From: Streptomyces roseirectus
Lineage (GTDB): Bacteria; Actinomycetota; Actinomycetes; Streptomycetales; Streptomycetaceae
Length of the DNA: 64,000 nucleotides
Direction: 5' to 3'
NCBI RefSeq assembly: GCF_014489635.1
Contig: NZ_CP060828.1
Coordinates: 744,001 to 808,000 of the forward strand
Part shown: one piece after another, positions 17,104 through 25,228 of the stretch
Layout of the letters: each line of letters starts with the position of its first letter
Numbering within the stretch: position 1 is the stretch's first letter
Position numbers and translations under genes: made by a program
Notes under the pieces: model-generated
Database searches by the model: none
The model's input: only the letters and a program-made list of their open reading frames with translations
What the model was told of the DNA's origin: nothing

Positions 17104-18009
17104 ATGCAGCTACGTCAGCTGGAGTACTTCCTCGCGGTCTGGGAGGCGGGCTCCTTCAGCGGAGCGGCTGCGCGGCTCTATGTCACGCAGCCTTCACTGT
17201 CCCAGCAGATCGGCGCCCTGGAGAAGGAACTGGGCGCGGTCCTGCTGGAGCGCGGCCGGCAAGGGGTGACGCTGACTCCCGCGGGCCGCGTCTTCCTGCC
17301 CCGTGCTCAGGACGTCGTCCGTGCGGTTCAGGACGCGCAGGACTCGGTGCGCGAGGTGGTGGAGGGCCGTCAGGGCGACGTCCACGTCCTGACCGTGCGG
17401 TCCGTCGCCTCGGGGATCCTGCCGCCGTCCGCGGCGCGCTGGCACTCGACGTACCCCTCCACCGTGCTGAGACTGCACGACTACTCCCACCGCCGGGACC
17501 TCGAAGAGGCCATGCGCGGCGGCCAGGGCGACATCGCGGTCGGTCCACGGCCCGACCCGTGGGAGGGGCCCGTCGTCTCCCTGGGATACGAGGAGATGGT
17601 GGTGACCGGCTCGGCCGAACACCCGGCGGGGACAGCGGCTGATCCGGCCGAACTGGCCGCCGCCGACTGGGTGCTCTACGAGCAGGAACAGGGCATGAGC
17701 GAGGTGGTGGACCGCCTGGCAGGGCACCTCGGGTTCACGCCGCGCGCCGTCGCGCGCACGGGCCAGGTCTCCGCAGCGCTCCTGTTCGCGGTCGAGGGGA
17801 TCGGTGTGACGGTGACACCGGAGAACGCGGTGCCGCTGCGCTGGTCGAGGCACGCCCGGCGGATCGGGCCCGGCTGTTTCCGGGAGCTGGTGGTGTTCAG
17901 CAGGAAGCTCCCCTCCCAGCTGGCCGAGCGATACCGGGACATGCTCACCACTTTGGAGTTGCCGCTGACCGCGGAGCGGGATCTGCCCGAAGGAGCACTC
18001 CGCTTCTGA
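17104..18009 (+). CDS. LysR-family transcriptional regulator
   Basis: A 301-residue LysR regulator. The N-terminal winged helix is typical (MQLRQLEYFLAVWEAGSFS, then QPSLSQQIGALEKELG), and the C-terminal half is a two-lobed effector domain (about 90-295). It follows the DapA-family gene by 53 bases on the same strand. The candidate operator at 15206-15220 lies between the divergent dehydrogenase genes, so control of the 13991-17050 genes is plausible. The effector is unknown. It is the last intact gene before a stretch of gene fragments. Confidence 0.88.
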   Translation: MQLRQLEYFLAVWEAGSFSGAAARLYVTQPSLSQQIGALEKELGAVLLERGRQGVTLTPAGRVFLPRAQDVVRAVQDAQDSVREVVEGRQGDVHVLTVRSVASGILPPSAARWHSTYPSTVLRLHDYSHRRDLEEAMRGGQGDIAVGPRPDPWEGPVVSLGYEEMVVTGSAEHPAGTAADPAELAAADWVLYEQEQGMSEVVDRLAGHLGFTPRAVARTGQVSAALLFAVEGIGVTVTPENAVPLRWSRHARRIGPGCFRELVVFSRKLPSQLAERYRDMLTTLELPLTAERDLPEGALRF

Positions 18010-18042
18010 GCTTGACTCTGACGGGGAGCTTGGGGGGCCAGG

Positions 18043-18786
18043 TCAACCGCCCAGGGTTCGCCAGGATTTCAGCCGAGGTGAATCGCGCTGGTCAAGGTAG
18101 TGCTGAAGGCGGTCGGCCAGCAGGTCGCCCCCACCCCGACATGCGGGTCGCGGCCGCGAGGGCGTAGTCGAACTGGTAGACGTGGGTGGTGTTGCCGCCG
18201 GCCGTGTGGTGGTCGGCGTGCTGCTGGTGTGCCTCCTGGGCGGCCTGTCGGCCGACCTGGGCGGTGAGCACGTCCAAAGCGGCGTCGGTGGTGAGGTTCT
18301 GGACGCGGGGATCGAGACGAAGAAGGCCGTCGCCGCGTCGCGGACGGTGCCGATCAGCGGCGGCTTGCCCTCCAGGGCGCCGTCGGTGAGGGCCTGTTGC
18401 CGGGTACGGGACATGCCGGGGGCGCCGAGGACCGGGTACATCGGCGGAGCCGCGTCGCCCGGGGCCGCGAGCTGGGCAACGAGGCGGCCGTAGGCGTCCA
18501 GTAACTGCTCGGCCGGCAGGGCCCGCAAAGCCGTGGCGGCATCGGGGCCGTTCGGGATACCCAGCAGGAGCAGGTGAACATGCCCTGGGTGATGGATCCG
18601 TCCGTCGCGGGGTCGAGCGCGAGCGACAGGGCCGAGTACGTTCCGGCGGACTGCCCGCCGACGGTGACCGTGCGCGGGTCGCCGCCGAAGGAAGCGCTGC
18701 TGTCCTGCACCCAGGACAGCACGGTGGCCTGGTCCTGGGGGCCGAGGTCGGCCACGCCGATCTCGGGCAGGTAGAGGTCCCAGCCC
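18043..18786 (-). pseudogene. Type B carboxylesterase fragment
   Basis: Three frames in succession on the minus strand spell a carboxylesterase. First comes LYLPEIGVADLGPQDQ with ATVLSWVQDS, FGGDP and the nucleophile motif GGQSAG. Next is ALRALPAEQLLDAYGRL through LTDGALEGKPPLIGTVRDAA. Last is NTTHVYQFDYALAA. The frameshifts are near 18570 and 18310. The N-terminal third is missing: similarity begins abruptly near 18786, where an AsnC fragment on the other strand starts. No functional protein is possible. Confidence 0.72.
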
Positions 18787-18979
18787 GGCTCGGCATCCGC
18801 ACCGAAGCCCTCCTGTGGATCACCGTCACACCCGGCGGGCTGGAGGAGACCGGCCCCCAGCGCTGTATCACTTCCTCAGCGACACCATCGGCGCCCTCGA
18901 ACACATCACCACCCTTGAAGTCGGCCTCATCCTGACCGGAGTGAAGAGGGCCGGCCTGGCCCGCCCCGGCAGCCTCTGA
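18787..18979 (+). pseudogene. Lrp/AsnC regulator C-terminal fragment
   Basis: The frame reads LGIRTEALLWITVTPGGLEE and, after a frameshift and internal deletion, ALYHFLSDTIGALEHITTLE with VGLILTGVKRAG and a stop at 18979. These are two blocks of the AsnC ligand-sensing domain with the middle removed. No DNA-binding domain is present. It abuts the esterase fragment on the opposite strand, so the junction near 18786 is a rearrangement breakpoint. Confidence 0.6.
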
Positions 18980-19169
18980 GCTCGACACCGCGAACTCACC
19001 CCGAAGCCGAGCCTCATAACGGTTACTCCGTTTCCGTTATTGCGTGAGGCCGAGCCGCTGCGTCGATCGACCAAATCGCCCGTCTGGGCGCCGAGCGATG
19101 CGCCCGGCCGGCAACTCGACCGCGCCCGACACATCCCAAAGCGGTCTCGTGACGACCCGCCCGCCATCA

Positions 19170-19364
19170 GACCCTCGCCTGCGCCATCGCCCTGATCTTC
19201 GGGGGGGGGATCGGAGTGCTCAGTACACTCGCCTTGCCGAAGGCACGCGAGCCGGCAGGAGCCGCCGCTCTCGAGGGGGCCGGGCTTCTCCTGCTGCTCG
19301 CCGGAGCTGTGGTCGTACACCTGCGCAAGGGCGACCCTGTTGCCAAATTCACGCCCGCGCGGTG
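19170..19364 (+). pseudogene. DoxX-like membrane protein C-terminal fragment
   Basis: A frame ending at TGA 19364 reads LACAIALIFGGGIGVLSTLA and then EGAGLLLLLAGAVVVHLRKG with DPVAK. This resembles the last two membrane helices and the HLRxGD tail of DoxX-like proteins. No start or N-terminal helices are present, and a run of nine G residues lies at 19201-19209. I call it a gene remnant; a small intact two-helix protein is a less likely alternative. Confidence 0.4.
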
Positions 19365-19379
19365 ACTCGCCCCGCCTGG

Positions 19380-20069
19380 TCAGGCGTCGTCGCGCAGGTG
19401 GGCGAGCCCGCTGAGCATGAGTTCGAGTCCGAAGGAGAACTCCTCCTCGATCGGAACGGGCAGCGAACCGGCGACGGTGACCGTTGCCGGGAACAAGGCC
19501 GGATCGGCGCCCTGGAAGACGGCGGACAGGTGCGCCTCATCGAGTTGACCACCGCTGCCGTGACCGTTGATCTGTATGGCGAATCCGAGGACGTAGCGGG
19601 CGAGGGTGGCATAGGCGTGCGCGGCCTGTCGCGGCGGGAAACCGCTGTCGAGCAGCGCCGCGACGCAGTGCTCCCGCAGCGCCATGGCGCTCGGCCCCAG
19701 GGGAATCTCCTCGACCATCAGGCGCGCCGCGTTCCGGTGCCGGGCCAGGGCCTCGAACATGCTGTGCGCGACCGTACGCAGCGCCTGCCGCCAGCCCATC
19801 GCGAGGAGTTCGTCGCCCTTCAGTTCCACGGCGCCGAACATGCGGTCCACGACATGGGCGACCAGCGCTGCCCGGTTGTCGAAATGCCGGTACAGCGTCG
19901 CCGTGCCCGAGCCCAGGCGCTGGGCCAGCGTCCGCATCGAGAGAGCGTCGGCCCCTTCGTCGTCCACGATCTGCAGTGCGGTGGAGACGATGCGCTCCAG
20001 CGGCACGGGCGGACGCCCCGGGCGCCGAGCCGATGCCGGGGTCGCTCGCACAGGACCAGTTGCTGCCAC
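19380..20069 (-). CDS. TetR-family transcriptional regulator
   Basis: A 229-residue TetR regulator. GTG 20069 is preceded by GGAGGT with a 9-base spacer, which fixes the start. The DNA-binding domain reads GRPPVPLERIVSTALQ, then SMRTLAQRLGSGTATLYRHF. The C-terminal part resembles the TetR_C ligand domain with helices around residues 80-225. It is a paralogue of the decayed gene at 6093-6688. An operator-like sequence 27-46 bases upstream of the start matches the one at the other locus, so autoregulation is likely, and control of the 6718 operon in trans is possible. Confidence 0.88.
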   Translation of the reverse strand: MAATGPVRATPASARRPGRPPVPLERIVSTALQIVDDEGADALSMRTLAQRLGSGTATLYRHFDNRAALVAHVVDRMFGAVELKGDELLAMGWRQALRTVAHSMFEALARHRNAARLMVEEIPLGPSAMALREHCVAALLDSGFPPRQAAHAYATLARYVLGFAIQINGHGSGGQLDEAHLSAVFQGADPALFPATVTVAGSLPVPIEEEFSFGLELMLSGLAHLRDDA

Positions 20070-20095
20070 TGAACGTCCACCTCCTCGGCCAGCAC

Positions 20096-20115
20096 CATAA
20101 CAGCAACACCGTATC
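20096..20115 (-). promoter_or_regulatory. Candidate TetR operator, upstream of the intact TetR gene
   Basis: On the minus strand GATACGGTGTTGCTGTTATG shares 14 of 20 positions with the sequence at 6701-6720. It lies upstream of GTG 20069, where a promoter would be expected. Two related sites next to two paralogous TetR genes support a real operator. Confidence 0.45.
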
Positions 20116-20460
20116 CAATATGAAAATCGCCGGTTAGGTACGGAGCGAAGGCGCCCCCTTCGATCAGCCCGTCGACGACCGCTCATCGGGGAATCCGGCA
20201 CCGGCCGATCCCACTGAGCGGTGTGCATCATGAAATCGCAGGTCACGGGTCTGGGGTGAGTGGCTGTTCGGGGCTCGCGCCGGTCGGCGGACGATGTCTG
20301 TGCCGTAGATCATCGGGACGGTCCGGTTCCGGCGCACGCAGCGGTGACGACGCCCGGCCACAGCCACTCATACCGCCTACGACGGCGACTGATCTGTACG
20401 CGACTGCGGCCAGTGCCGCCATCCCTCTTCTGCGCCGACTGAAAATCCTCGTCACACCTG
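20116..20460. other. Gene-free stretch before the IS element
   Basis: About 345 bases with stop-interrupted short frames only. I see no domain, repeat, RNA gene or clear promoter beyond the TetR operator region. It is probably degraded sequence flanking the insertion. Confidence 0.5.
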
Positions 20461-20502
20461 GTGTGACCACAGCCGCTGCTGAACTTGATTGAGTGATGTC
20501 GG
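20461..20502 (+). repeat. Left terminal inverted repeat of the IS630 element
   Basis: Begins GTGTGACCACAGCCGCTGCT and ends GATTGAGTGATGTCGG. It pairs with 21481-21522; the mismatches fall at repeat positions 11, 13 and 18 only. Confidence 0.85.
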
Positions 20503-20548
20503 GGCCGTTCGTCTGACGGTGGCGGGTCGTCTCCGGTAGCCCTGGACC

Positions 20549-21450
20549 GTGAGATACGCGCAGGGCGGCGGGTTGACCGACGCTGGGAGGGCCGCCCGGG
20601 AGCGGGTGCGGTTGCAGGCCGTGGAGCGTTTCGAGGGCGGGCACGTCGGCAGTGGCGCGAGCGCGGTGACACCGGGGTCCTGTCGAAGGGATCGCCCGGG
20701 CGGCCGAGGCTCGGCGAGAAGCAGATCGCCCGGCTGGAACGGGAGTTGGAACGCGGGCCGCTGGTCCACGGCTGGGAGGATCAGCGGTGGACGCCGGCCC
20801 GGGTGAAGACGCTGATCGGACGTCTGTTCCATGTCTCCCGCACGGTCGAGGGCACCTGGCGGCTGCTGAAGAGGCATGGCTGGTCGTGGCAGCAGCCGAC
20901 CCGGCGGGCGATCGAGCGCGACGACGCGGCGGTAGAACTGTGGAAGAAGGTGGGGGTGCCCCCGCTTGCGGGGGAGTCTGGCCGCGGGTAAAGGCACCGC
21001 GGCGGGTCGCGGCGCCTGGATCGTCTTCGAGGACGAGGCCGGGCAGTCGATGACGCCGCCGCGCGCCAGGACGTGGGGCCGTATCGGACAGACACCTGTC
21101 GTCCGTGGCCGTGGCTCCGGCCGGGTCTCCATGGCGGGCATGGCCTGCTACAGGACGGGTGAACGGTCCCGGCTGATCTACGCGATCCGCGAATACCGGG
21201 GCCGCAAGGGCGAGCCGAAGGGCTTCACCTGGCGCGACTTCCGGGACCTGATCGTCCGCGCCCGCATCCAGCTCGGCGGACCGATCGTTCTGGTCTGGGA
21301 CAACGCCCGCATTCACCTCGTGCCGCCGCTCAAGGCGTTCTTCGAGGCCAACGCGCACTGGCTGACCGTCTTCCAGCTGCCCGTTCACGCGCCGCACCTC
21401 AACCCGCAGGAGAGCATCTGGTCGCTGGTCAAGTCGTCGACGGCTGCCTC
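20549..21450 (+). pseudogene. IS630-type transposase, frameshifted
   Basis: Three frames in order give the N-terminal helix-turn-helix (GGLTDAGRAARERVRLQAVE), then LGEKQIARLERELERGPLVH through TWRLLKRHGWSWQQPTRRA, then the DDE catalytic core. The acidic triad is still readable: the first Asp in FEDEAGQSMTPP, the second in LVWDNARIH, and Glu in LNPQESIWS. The C-terminus is truncated soon after the Glu motif. A short perfect palindrome at 20959-20974 lies at one of the frame breaks. It cannot encode an active protein. Confidence 0.82.
20959..20974. repeat. REP-like palindrome inside the transposase
   Basis: CCCCCGCTTGCGGGGG, a perfect 7-bp stem with a 2-base loop, sits within GGGTG...GAG. It interrupts the expected transposase reading between AVELWKK and VWPRVK. 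It looks like a small inserted hairpin element. It is a single copy here, so it is not a CRISPR array. Confidence 0.5.
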
Positions 21451-21480
21451 GCCGGCACCACTCTTACCTTGGACGGCTGA

Positions 21481-21522
21481 CCGACATCACTCAATCAAGT
21501 TCAGTAGCGTCGGTGGTCACAC
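21481..21522 (-). repeat. Right terminal inverted repeat of the IS630 element
   Basis: Read on the minus strand it begins GTGTGACCACCGACGCTACT and ends GATTGAGTGATGTCGG, the inverse partner of 20461-20502. Confidence 0.85.
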
Positions 21523-21526
21523 CTGG

Positions 21527-22705
21527 CTACCTCCGCACGCGAGGCATCCCCAGACCGATCCAGGTGATGATCTCGCGTTGGATCTCGTTGTTGCCGCCGC
21601 CGAAGGTGAAGATGACGGCGGAGCGGTAGCCGCGTTCGAGTTCGCCGTGGAGGACCGCTCCGGCCGAGCCCTCCTGGAGGGCGCCGGGGGCGGCGACGAT
21701 CTCCAGGAGCCAGGCGTAGGCGTCGCGGCGGGCCTCGGAGCCGTAGACCTTGACGGCGGAGGCGTCCTGGGGGGTGAGGGTGTTGTTCTGGACGGCTTGG
21801 ACCATCTGCCAGTTGAGGAGCCTGAGGGCTTCCAGTCTGACGTGGGTCTGGGCGAGGCGGCGGCGGACCCAGGGGAGGTCGAGGACCCGGCGTCCGTCGG
21901 TCAGCTTGGTCTCCCCGGCCCAGCGCCGGACGTCCTGGAGGGCGCGGATCGCCATCGTGCCGTGGGCGGCGAGGGTGACGCGTTCGTGGTTGAGCTGGTT
22001 GGTGATCAGCCGCCAGCCCTCGTTCTCGGCGCCGACGCGGTGGGTGACGGGGACGCGGACGTTCTCGTAGTAGCTCGCGGTCGTGTCGTGGGAGGCGAGG
22101 GTGCGGATGACCGTGCAGGAGTAGCCGGGGTCCGCCGTCGGGACCAGCAGCATGGTGATGCCCTTGTGCGGCGGGGCGTCCGGGTCGGTGCGGGTGGCGA
22201 GCCAGATCCAGTCGGCGGTGTCGCCGTTCGTCGTCCAGATCTTCTGCCCGTTGACGACGTACTCGTCGCCGTCCCGCACGGCCCGCGTCGTCAGCGCGGC
22301 GAGGTCGGTGCCCGCGCCCGGCTCGCTGTAGCCGATCGCGAAGTCGATCTCGCCGGACAGGACGCGCGGCAGGAAGTACGCCTTCTGCTCGTCGGTGCCG
22401 TAGCGCATGAGGGTCGGGCCGACGGTGTTCAGCGCCATCAGCGGGAGGGGGACGCCGGCCTGCGCGGCCTCGTCGAAGAACACGAACTGCTCGACGGGGG
22501 TCAGGCCCCGTCCGCCGTACTCCTTCGGCCAGCCGACGCCGAGCCAGCCGTCCGCGCCCAGTCGCCTGATCGTCTCCCGGTAGAACCGTTTCGCGCCGAC
22601 CGGGTCGGCGTGCCGCGCGTACGCGTGGTCCGGCACCAACTCCGCGAAGTACTCCCGTAGTTCCGCCCGCAGCCGCAACTGCTCCGGAGTCTGGTCGAGG
22701 TGCAC
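21527..22705 (-). CDS. Acyl-CoA dehydrogenase (FadE26/FadE29-like)
   Basis: A 392-residue acyl-CoA dehydrogenase. GTG 22705 has GGGAGG just upstream. Visible are GWLGVGWPKEYGGRG, the FAD-binding signature IGYSEPGAGTDLAAL, GQKIWTT, and the C-terminal TFGGGNNEIQREII. The sequence style resembles mycobacterial FadE26 and FadE29, alpha subunits of heteromeric steroid side-chain dehydrogenases, from memory of those families. A beta partner would be expected next to it and is absent. It lies immediately beside the IS630 element. Given the HIP gene cluster 9 kb away, a steroid role is plausible but not shown. Confidence 0.85.
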   Translation of the reverse strand: MHLDQTPEQLRLRAELREYFAELVPDHAYARHADPVGAKRFYRETIRRLGADGWLGVGWPKEYGGRGLTPVEQFVFFDEAAQAGVPLPLMALNTVGPTLMRYGTDEQKAYFLPRVLSGEIDFAIGYSEPGAGTDLAALTTRAVRDGDEYVVNGQKIWTTNGDTADWIWLATRTDPDAPPHKGITMLLVPTADPGYSCTVIRTLASHDTTASYYENVRVPVTHRVGAENEGWRLITNQLNHERVTLAAHGTMAIRALQDVRRWAGETKLTDGRRVLDLPWVRRRLAQTHVRLEALRLLNWQMVQAVQNNTLTPQDASAVKVYGSEARRDAYAWLLEIVAAPGALQEGSAGAVLHGELERGYRSAVIFTFGGGNNEIQREIITWIGLGMPRVRR

Positions 22706-22945
22706 GGCGCCTCCCGATGGCCGGTGTCCTGACGGCGCACACGGTAGAACCTGTTGCAGAAATTGGGAATGGCAGGCCGCGTTGTCAGTGCCGGTCGGCA
22801 CACTGGGAGGCATGACGGGGTGGCTGGAGAGAACGCGGGGGTCGGTGAGAGGCATGGGGCGAGAGGGCGCGCGGGAGGTGTTGCGGGTGTGGGCCGGTGC
22901 TGTGTATGACTCGCCGGTCCGCCCCGTCCACGAAAGGCATGCCGT

Positions 22946-23500
22946 ATGACTCACCGGGTTCTGCTGCTCGCGCCCGCTCTCAGCGCCTCGCATCGGGAGG
23001 CCCGGTTCGACGACGGGTCCGGGCTGGATCCGGCCGGGGTGCGGGCGGCCCGGGAGGCGGCGAGCGGGGTGCCGGGGGCCGAGCAGGTGTGGTGTTCGCC
23101 GAGTGCTCGATGCCGGGAGACGGCTCGGGTGCTCGGGCTCGACGCGGTGGAGGTGGCCGCGTGGGGCGGGCTCGATGTGGGGCGGTGGCGGGGGGAGACC
23201 CTGGCGGACGTGGGGGCCCGCGAGCCGGAGGCGGTGGCGGCGTGGCTGGCGGATCCCGGCGCCGCTCCGCACGGCGGGGAGTCCGTGCGGGCACTGTGCG
23301 ACCGGGTCGAGAGGTGGCTGCGGGAGTGCGCGGACCTGTCCGGGCGCACCGTCGCGGTGGTCGAGCCCGAGGTGGTGCGGGCGGTGGTGGTGCGGGTGCT
23401 CGGGGCGCCGGAGGGGGCGTTCTGGCGGGTGGATGTGGCGCCGTTGGCGGGGGTGGAGATCAGCGGGAGGGGTGGGCGGTGGAATCTGCGGGTGGGGTGA
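22946..23500 (+). CDS. Histidine phosphatase-like protein lacking the catalytic histidines
   Basis: A 184-residue protein with the fold layout of the histidine phosphatase superfamily: SGLDPAGVRAAREAA, VWCSPSARCRETARVLG, and GGESVRALCDRVERWL. The hallmark RHG at the N-terminus is replaced by LLLAPALSASHR, and the second catalytic His region reads VAVVEPEVVRAVV, so both catalytic histidines are missing. AAAGG precedes ATG 22946. Conserved Streptomyces relatives of this sort are probably non-phosphatase. Function is unknown. Confidence 0.7.
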   Translation: MTHRVLLLAPALSASHREARFDDGSGLDPAGVRAAREAASGVPGAEQVWCSPSARCRETARVLGLDAVEVAAWGGLDVGRWRGETLADVGAREPEAVAAWLADPGAAPHGGESVRALCDRVERWLRECADLSGRTVAVVEPEVVRAVVVRVLGAPEGAFWRVDVAPLAGVEISGRGGRWNLRVG

Positions 23501-23900
23501 GGGCGGCGGGGGCGAGGGGGCGTGACGCGGGGTGACGAGAGGGCGGCGGACTGGTGACGGGAGGTGGCGAGGGGCAGGTGGCGTGCTGGTGAAGGCGCTG
23601 GGTGACGAGGAAGTCGGTGACGGGCTGGTGAGGGGGTCGGTGCGGAGTAGTGGGCGGGTCGGTGGCGGGGCGATGAGGAGCCCCGCGAGAACACTCCCTC
23701 CGGACATCTCACCGCTCCGGGCCACCCCTCCGGCCTGCCCCCTCCCGGCCACCCGCTCCAGCTGACCACTCTCCGCCTTCCTCTCCAGCCGGCCGATCTC
23801 CACCGCCCGCTCCAGTAGGCCGTTCTCCGCTCCCCCACTCCAGCCGTCCACCCCCCGCCCCCGGAGGGTTCGGCTCCCCTTGTGGGGGTATTCGCCTGAT
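23501..23900. other. Gene-free low-complexity interval
   Basis: About 400 bases of G-rich then C-rich sequence with repeated words such as GGTGACG and CTCCAG-GGCCG. Open frames on the minus strand are compositional (repeated GRLER/SGQLER-like units) and lack a start site. No RNA gene or clear terminator was found. Confidence 0.5.
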
Positions 23901-24266
23901 ATGAGTACCGCATCCGTCATGCTGGCCGCGCCGAGCGGCCTGCTCAGCCTGGCGTTGTTCGCGGTCGGCGTGGCACTCGTGGCCATGCTGTGCGGCGCGT
24001 TCTGGCTGGGCGCCCGGATCAAGATGCGCGAGCCCCCGTGCCCGCGCCCCGACGAACAGCCGCACCTTCCGCCGGAGGGCGCGGTGCACGAGATCCTGGA
24101 GAACAGGGAACCGGAGGAGGTGCCGAAGGTGGGGAAGAAGGGCCACGCCCTCACCCCCTACGAACTCACGAACATGCAGACCCGGCACAGCGACTCCAAG
24201 AAACGCCGCAGGTGGAGCCCGGGGTCCAGCGGGTCCTTCGGTGGCGGCGGCCTGGGCGCGCACTGA
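23901..24266 (+). CDS. Small single-helix membrane protein (DUF6479-like)
   Basis: A 121-residue protein with one N-terminal membrane helix (about residues 14-36, LALFAVGVALVAMLCGAFWLG). A charged cytoplasmic-type tail follows, then the conserved end LTPYELTNMQTRHSDSKKRR and a Gly/Ser-rich terminus. It resembles small streptomycete proteins annotated DUF6479; that name is tentative. It is convergent with the kinase-like gene at 24304. No function is known. Confidence 0.6.
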   Translation: MSTASVMLAAPSGLLSLALFAVGVALVAMLCGAFWLGARIKMREPPCPRPDEQPHLPPEGAVHEILENREPEEVPKVGKKGHALTPYELTNMQTRHSDSKKRRRWSPGSSGSFGGGGLGAH

Positions 24267-24303
24267 GCCGCACCACCCGCGTACGCAACGCGACACCGCC
24301 CCC

Positions 24304-25146
24304 TCACCCCACCCCCCGAGCCACCCCCACCACCTGCTCCACATACCTCCCGCCGAACAGCACCACATGCACCATCAGCGGAAACAACTGGTGCGCCCCC
24401 ACCCGCTCCCGCCACCCCTCCGCAAGTGGCGCGACCGACTCGTACCCGGCGAGAACCCGCTCCAGATGAGGGCACCCGAAGAGCTGGAGCATCGCGAGGT
24501 CGGTCTCGCGGTGGCCCCCGTGCGCGGCGGGGTCGATCAGCCAGGCGTGCCCGTCGGCGCCCCACAGCACGTTCCCGTTCCAGAGGTCACCGTGCAGCCG
24601 GGCCGGAGGCTCGACGGGCCCGGCGAGCGTGGCCAGCCGCCCGCAGGCGCGCTCGACGACGGCGGCCTGACCGGCGTCCATGCTCCCCTGGTCGACGGCG
24701 GCCCGCAGGTACGGCAGGACCCGGCGTTCGATGTACCAGGCAGCCCAGTCGTCGCCGGGTACGTTCCGCATGGCCGCGAGCCCGATGTACGCCTCGCGGG
24801 GCCCGCCGGGCGGCGCCGCGCCGTACGCGGGGGCGCCGCACGCGTGCAGCCCGGCGAGCGCGCGGCCGAGCCCGTACGCGGCCTCGGCGGTCGCCCGCCC
24901 CGGCGGAACCCGGTCGGTGACGAGCCACTGCTCGTCGTACCCGTGCACCACCGGCACCCGCATCCCCTCCCCCAGCCACCGCAGCCCGGCGGCCTCGGCA
25001 CGGGCCGCGCCGGGCGCGTCGGCGTGTTTGACGATCACGGTCCGCCCGTCGGCGAGCCCGACCTCGGCGACCACGCCGGAGAGGGGGCGGACGGTGCGCG
25101 CGGGGGTACCGGTGAAACGGGCGGCGACGGCGAGACGGGCGTCCAT
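24304..25146 (-). CDS. Fructosamine kinase family protein
   Basis: A 280-residue fructosamine/ketosamine-3-kinase-like protein of the APH phosphotransferase fold. The catalytic loop is RLHGDLWNGNVLW and the metal motif is LIDPAAHGGHRETDLAM; an ATP lysine lies in VIVKHAD. These enzymes phosphorylate sugars attached to protein amines so that the adduct falls off. I start at ATG 25146; upstream in-frame sequence overlaps the PPK2 promoter side and is not conserved in style. It is divergent from PPK2. Confidence 0.82.
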   Translation of the reverse strand: MDARLAVAARFTGTPARTVRPLSGVVAEVGLADGRTVIVKHADAPGAARAEAAGLRWLGEGMRVPVVHGYDEQWLVTDRVPPGRATAEAAYGLGRALAGLHACGAPAYGAAPPGGPREAYIGLAAMRNVPGDDWAAWYIERRVLPYLRAAVDQGSMDAGQAAVVERACGRLATLAGPVEPPARLHGDLWNGNVLWGADGHAWLIDPAAHGGHRETDLAMLQLFGCPHLERVLAGYESVAPLAEGWRERVGAHQLFPLMVHVVLFGGRYVEQVVGVARGVG

Positions 25147-25228
25147 ACGGCCGTCAGCGTACGCCGCGCACACCCCCCGCTCCTTAGACTTCGGGGCGTT
25201 CACCTGTGGGGCGACGGAAAGAGGCGGT

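Larger units (their letters stand above)
20461..21522 (+). mobile_element. IS630-family insertion sequence, defective
   Basis: A 1,062-base element bounded by 42-bp inverted repeats that match at 39 of 42 positions. It contains a multiply frameshifted IS630-type transposase. A target-site TA duplication is not obvious at either edge, suggesting flank decay or slightly different true ends. The right end stops 5 bases before the stop codon of an acyl-CoA dehydrogenase gene, which is left intact. It marks the right border of the gene-fragment-rich block. Confidence 0.8.

Noticed and set aside
20959..20974. CRISPR repeat
   Set aside because: The GC-rich hairpin resembles the stem of streptomycete type I-E repeats, but there is a single copy and no spacer array anywhere in the window.
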